Below, piece after piece: positions 59,940-64,000 of a DNA stretch of 64,000 bases; position 1 is the first letter of the stretch; every line of letters starts with the position of its first letter. The translations under genes and the position numbers were made by a program. Under the pieces are notes generated by a model. It searched no databases. It saw only the letters and a list, made by a program, of their open reading frames with translations, and was not told the DNA's origin. Origin of the DNA: Panopea generosa (lineage: Eukaryota; Mollusca; Bivalvia; Adapedonta; Hiatellidae); assembly GCA_029582155.1 (NCBI GenBank), contig CM055897.1:13816482-13880481 (forward strand), written 5' to 3'.

Positions 59940-60609
59940 CTGGTATATAATATAAAATAAAATAAAACAAATGGTGATCCTTCATAAATGGTGAAAACCA
60001 CGGATCCAAGCAGTGTTTACAGAAAAACTCTATAACGGTGTTAATTAGTTTCTAATATGTCTAAATATCACATTATTCTGTTTCATTTTGTATGACTAAA
60101 TTGTCATTATATCTAATACTTGATATAAATATTTTTTATGACTAAATTGTCATTATATCTAATACTTTTTTTACATAATAAAGCGGGGCTAAGAAAAACT
60201 TTTGCTTTATCGGTAGGGAAGAGTATCTTGCAAAACACACGAATTAATGACGTCATTTTTTTGCGATCTGTTAAACCGCTGTTTACACATTTTTCGACCA
60301 TTGACAAACTGTTAACTGTTATTTATGTCCATTGATATAAACTACATGTAGTAATCATAACTGAGTCGAACAGTTTCCATAAAATGTTTTAATTTCATCA
60401 ATCAGAGATGGAACTATGTTCCGCTGTATTGCAGATGTACATGCATGCGTTTGTTTGCTGGACTAAAATCAGCTGTTTTTTTTTTAAATAGAACACGCAA
60501 TTATTGACATGATCAATATAATACCATGTTATTACCTGAAAGGCAACATTTATCAAGTTTGGCTTGAAAAACATTAAGCACTCGCCAAGGCTAGTGTATA
60601 TATTTTTCT

Positions 60610-60870
60610 CTTCTTCACCGGATACATTTTAGACTATCATTCAATAACATAGTGTTCTCTAATTACTAATATGATATGGCAACGATAAATAAGTGTAATA
60701 ACTTTCAGAAACGATGTGCGTGAAATGTTAATGAATTTAATTATATAAGCTATAAATCTCGTACATTCCGGGCACTAATATGAAAAATATGTGCATATGT
60801 GACAAATACAACTTACATTAAAACTTGATAATACCCTTTTTAAAGTCAGTTTCATATGTCACATAGGTAA
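60610..60870. repeat. Block B, copy 2
   Basis: Diverged direct copy of 58,400-58,655, about 2.2 kb downstream, on the other side of the PGGHG-like exon. Confidence 0.75.
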
Positions 60871-61083
60871 ACAACCTTTTGATTAAAAAAAAAGTGTTTT
60901 TCACATCTGAATACATGTTGATGAAGTACAAACAGTAAGATGATTTATATACCATCAATAACACAAAACTGATAAAGTTATCTATATAAAGCACGACAAT
61001 CTATACACACTGAAGCGTTTACAAAAGAACTCGATTGAAACGTTTATGTACTACTGTATTTCTCCAATGATGACCTAACTGGC

Positions 61084-61331
61084 ATGAGGCCGACCGAGTA
61101 TGGTGACCAAGCAAATGTAAAAGTAAGCAATGATAAACTAACCTATTTCGTTACACATATTTATTTTATATTTTTACTTTACAATGTTATCATCAATGCA
61201 ATTTGTAATTTCATAGAATTAAATCTTTGTTTTATATTTTAGTCTGTTGTAAAAGCGATACAACTAGTACTTGGACTAGTAATGACTGCAGCTTTATATA
61301 GACTTGTTACAGATGTGATATTTCCATTGAA
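61084..61331 (+). CDS. First two exons of a predicted membrane protein
   Basis: Exon 1 (coding part 61,084-61,122) reads MRPTEYGDQANVK and ends at a donor GTAAGC. Exon 2 (61,243-61,331) follows the acceptor TATATTTTAG, in matching phase, and reads SVVKAIQLVLGLVMTAALYR then LVTDVIFPL, ending at a donor GTAAGT. The product so far has a short charged N-terminus followed by one strong hydrophobic segment, as in a type II membrane protein or signal anchor. An in-frame TGA at 61,036 lies upstream, and the ATG at 61,084 is the first after it. Further exons were not found before the window's end. The hydrophobic end (VIFPL) is slightly like the first exon of the 35.4 kb gene (YIFNE), which may be chance. 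Family unknown. Confidence 0.5.
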
Positions 61332-61575
61332 GTAAGTATGTACAGCAAACTCTTTTTCAAAAGTAGTTCATCATATAATATAACGACCGCACCACATAAA
61401 AAAAATGCAACACGTAAAAAAAATTTACAGCATCACGTACGTAACATAAGCATGAATTCTTCCTTATCACGTAAGAAACCTACAGCATCACATAGCAAAA
61501 ATACTGCGTCATTCAACAGAACATACGCAACACGTAACGAACTTAAAACATCACATAACAAATACACGGACTAGC
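61332..61575. other. Intron sequence with degenerate CATCACGTAA-like repeats
   Basis: Loose repeats of CATCACATAACAAA and ACGTAA-type words give a Ser/Thr/Asn/Lys-rich frame of 78 codons beginning just after the donor. It is out of frame with exon 2 and probably not coding. Confidence 0.4.
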
Positions 61576-61900
61576 AAACGTCATATTATATATAACAAAA
61601 CTTCCACACCATATAAATCAAGAGGCCCAACAGGGTCTGTATCGTTAAACTGTTCTTTCTAGTCCGATTTTATCGGTTCAAGAATTACTATCGCATTTTA
61701 TAAACCCTTTACCAGTTTGGAAAGCTTTGGATAAAAATGGAAGATCTTATAATGTTGGTTAAGCACATATTATTATTTTTTATGAATTTGACCTGATTTA
61801 CATCAACACCAATCCCAAGCTTCCTTTTCTGTAAAGGACCTATCCACAAATTGTATCAAAATGTCTTATTGGAAACAAAACTGTTTATATAAAACTTTTT

Positions 61901-62194
61901 TTAGCCGGGCTTTATGCCAAAGGCATAGCTCTGCTTATGTCGTCGGGATCAAGCTTTTGCAATAATGATCACCGCCAAAATGATCATATATGAAAGGGAC
62001 TACTTTTCATTCCTCTGATTTCATTTTCTGTATTTATTTTAAACATGCAAACAGAAATACATAAAAAAATACAGATATATTGTTTGCCATTGTATCATGT
62101 CATTTTAAGAATATGTTGCATTAAATAAACCAAACGCTACAATAATATCAATCGAATTATGAAGGCGTATGCATATTTATTAAAGCCCGGCTAA
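61901..62194. mobile_element. 294-base MITE with 14-base perfect inverted ends
   Basis: TTAGCCGGGCTTTA at 61,901-61,914 and its exact reverse complement at 62,181-62,194. Just inside the left end is the hairpin TATGCC-AAA-GGCATA (61,913-61,927). No coding capacity. Confidence 0.75.
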
Positions 62195-62363
62195 CAGTAC
62201 TTTGATTATAGTTTTGTAATATTGACCTTCTCTTTGACCATATTTACCTCAGTCAGCCCGTACTTCTTTTTCATATTATAATTATCATACATTAATTTTC
62301 ATCACAATAACTCAAAGGAAACTATTGCTATTTATCAGAAACCAATTGTATTAATCAAGCTTT

Positions 62364-63005
62364 GCTGGCTAAAGGCCAGTACGGCTGATACGATGGCGCG
62401 TTGTCCGTCGTCTGTCGTCTATCTTTTATCGTCCGTTAGCAGCACTTTCTCTGAAACCACTAGGTCAGTTCAACTCAAACTTAACATAGATGTTTGTTTT
62501 GCAAAGGCGACTTTATAGAAGATATTTCTTTGATCTAAAATTCAAGATAGCCGCCGTTACTAAAAATATTAAAAAATAAAAAATCCTCTTCTCATGATCC
62601 GCCTAACATATTTTAATAATATTTATGTAGTAATAAACACCAGCTATAGTTCTATTAGATTTGTAAAAGTGGTGCTCCTGAGATTAAAACTATCCTGCCC
62701 CAAGGGGACACGTGTCATTATAACATTTATTTTTAGATGATTATAATTTTGTCTATATTTTTACAGAAGCATTATTTGGTCATGACGATTCTGATTTGTA
62801 AAATTGTGAATTTTTAATATTGTTTTCCTATAAAAAGGCTCAATCAAATATGTTCATATTTGTCATAAATTATCCCTATGCATAGGGGTTTATATGAATA
62901 AAAAACCAAGGGGCTAATCTTTATAGGGTCCTGTAAGGGGATTTCAAATTTTTGAATGTGCTATGCCCATTATAAGCCAGTAAAGTGTCCTGGGGCCTTT
63001 TATTA
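62364..63005 (+). mobile_element. Single-unit copy of the 29 kb dispersed repeat
   Basis: It begins CTGGC-TAAAG-GCCAG (62,365-62,379), has GTCGTCTGTCGTCTATC, CTCTGAAACCACTAGGTCAG and ends GTGCTATGCCCATTATAAGCC and TGTCCTGGGGCC, as at 28,997-30,560, but contains only one unit and is more diverged. Confidence 0.75.
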
Positions 63006-64000
63006 TTTATGTAACAGTAATCATGACTTTAACCTTCACTAGAACATTATGTATTGATTTTACATAATTGCAATGTTATCTCGCATTTAATTTCAAATTT
63101 CAAGGAAATTACTTTGATACTTTTTTAGAATAAAAACATTAAATGTCAGGAATTTCAAATATCGTTTACTTAAAAAAGGACTGTGTTCATATTTGTCATA
63201 AATATTCCCTATTAATAAGGGTCCCTGTTTAATCAGAAATGCCAAATTTTGCTTCAAGACAAACAAAACATTCAAAGTTGCACACGCTCAGATGTTGCAG
63301 TAAGCCTATTGGGCTGCAGATCAGTTGGAAGTGAGATTCATTATACAAAGTTAATATCTTTTGGACAACTGCGTCTTCTTTCTGTAAATTGGATCCCGTC
63401 TATGGGCGTTACACTTCTTTTCGATAAGGTTTACCATAATATCCGGATCATTAGACTGTAAAACGGACCAAGCGAAAACCAGACTTTCATAAGTGGACCA
63501 GAGGTCCATACGATTACTTGTACTATTTGGCGACTGCAGTTTTGGTGCATTTAGTATTGATTCAGAAAAATAATAACAATTATATTTTTGGCTAAATATC
63601 GGGGATTGACTGAAAGTGAGGGAAAGTAATTAATTATCCACGAAAGGTTTAAATATAATATTAAGACTATTGTCATTGATCAATCTGATTTGTTGAAGAT
63701 GGTCCTCATTACCAATGAATAACCTAAAGTCACACAAACAAGTTTTAAACACGTTTATGTTTTGAGGCAACATTGATAAGTCCAGAAACCTTAATATAGG
63801 TGGTACGATTTGGTGATGAATGGGACATTTAAGACACGTTTTAGCGTAAACTGTTCAACCTGCCATTACATACGTATGTTTCTTTTGCTCTGGATCCGCC
63901 ATTACGATTTTATGATTTATATTCAAAACAAAGTAACTCCTGTTTCTCTGAACAATCTTCCATCTCATCAACCTAACAACTGGACCGCCACTTACTAAAC
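63006..64000. other. No gene seen at the window end
   Basis: Short frames only; a GGACCAGAGGTCC palindrome near 63,494. Further exons of the 61 kb gene could lie here or beyond, but none has convincing borders. Confidence 0.35.

Overview
This window looks like intergenic and intronic DNA from an invertebrate, most likely a bivalve mollusc. The base composition is strongly AT-rich and there are no long open reading frames. It holds many tRNA-derived SINEs, Helitron/pearl-like tandem-core repeats, and relics of Tc1, mariner, MULE and LINE elements. Several dispersed repeats (for example those with TGACCTTGACC units, or GCC-AAA-GGC hairpin starts) are of kinds I associate with bivalve genomes. 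The species assignment is inference from repeat style only. Where genes are present they are split into short exons with GT-AG borders.

Layout. 1-5.84 kb: a ~5.5 kb inverted-terminal-repeat element flanked by TA, with palindromic subterminal repeats, a tRNA-like SINE head and a 466-base internal duplication. 5.8-9 kb: dispersed repeats, a hairpin, and a broken fragment of a family-B DNA polymerase. 9.2-11.3 kb: a ~315-base tandem array that reappears at 31.4-32.2 kb. 11.5-12.1 kb: an AGT microsatellite. 12.1-18.7 kb: a large palindrome with two ~2 kb arms, each carrying a decayed MULE-type DDE transposase, around a loop with a 222-base tandem repeat. 18.8-21.6 kb: a ~145-base satellite array. 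21.6-22.4 kb: a ~170-base array ending in a hairpin. 22.4-26.2 kb: SINEs and microsatellites. 28.2-28.9 kb: an SGNH-like fragment and a broken Ser/Thr/Pro/Asn-rich ORF. 29-30.6 kb: a dispersed repeat. 33-34.1 kb: a Tc1 relic. 35.4-36.8 kb: a four-exon candidate gene for a small membrane protein. 37-42 kb: MITE, SINE and tandem repeats. 42.8-43.9 kb: a LINE reverse transcriptase (minus strand) split by a SINE with a clear target-site duplication. 44.3-45.3 kb: a mariner relic. 45.7-48 kb: dispersed tandem repeats. 48.1-48.9 kb: minus-strand exon candidates. 52.5-56 kb: tandem repeats and SINEs. 56.7 kb: a RecQ-type helicase relic. 59.8 kb: a minus-strand exon of a GH65-type protein-glucosylgalactosylhydroxylysine glucosidase. 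61.1-61.3 kb: the first two exons of another membrane protein. 61.9-63 kb: a MITE and a dispersed repeat.

Most of the DNA is therefore transposon-derived. The likely host coding sequence is limited to the short exons at 35.4-36.8, 59.8, 61.1-61.3 and perhaps 48.1-48.9 and 25.0-25.4 kb. I see no rRNA gene, no intact tRNA gene, no CRISPR array and no operon-like layout. All coordinates and motifs were read by eye; homologies are from memory of protein families, not from a search.
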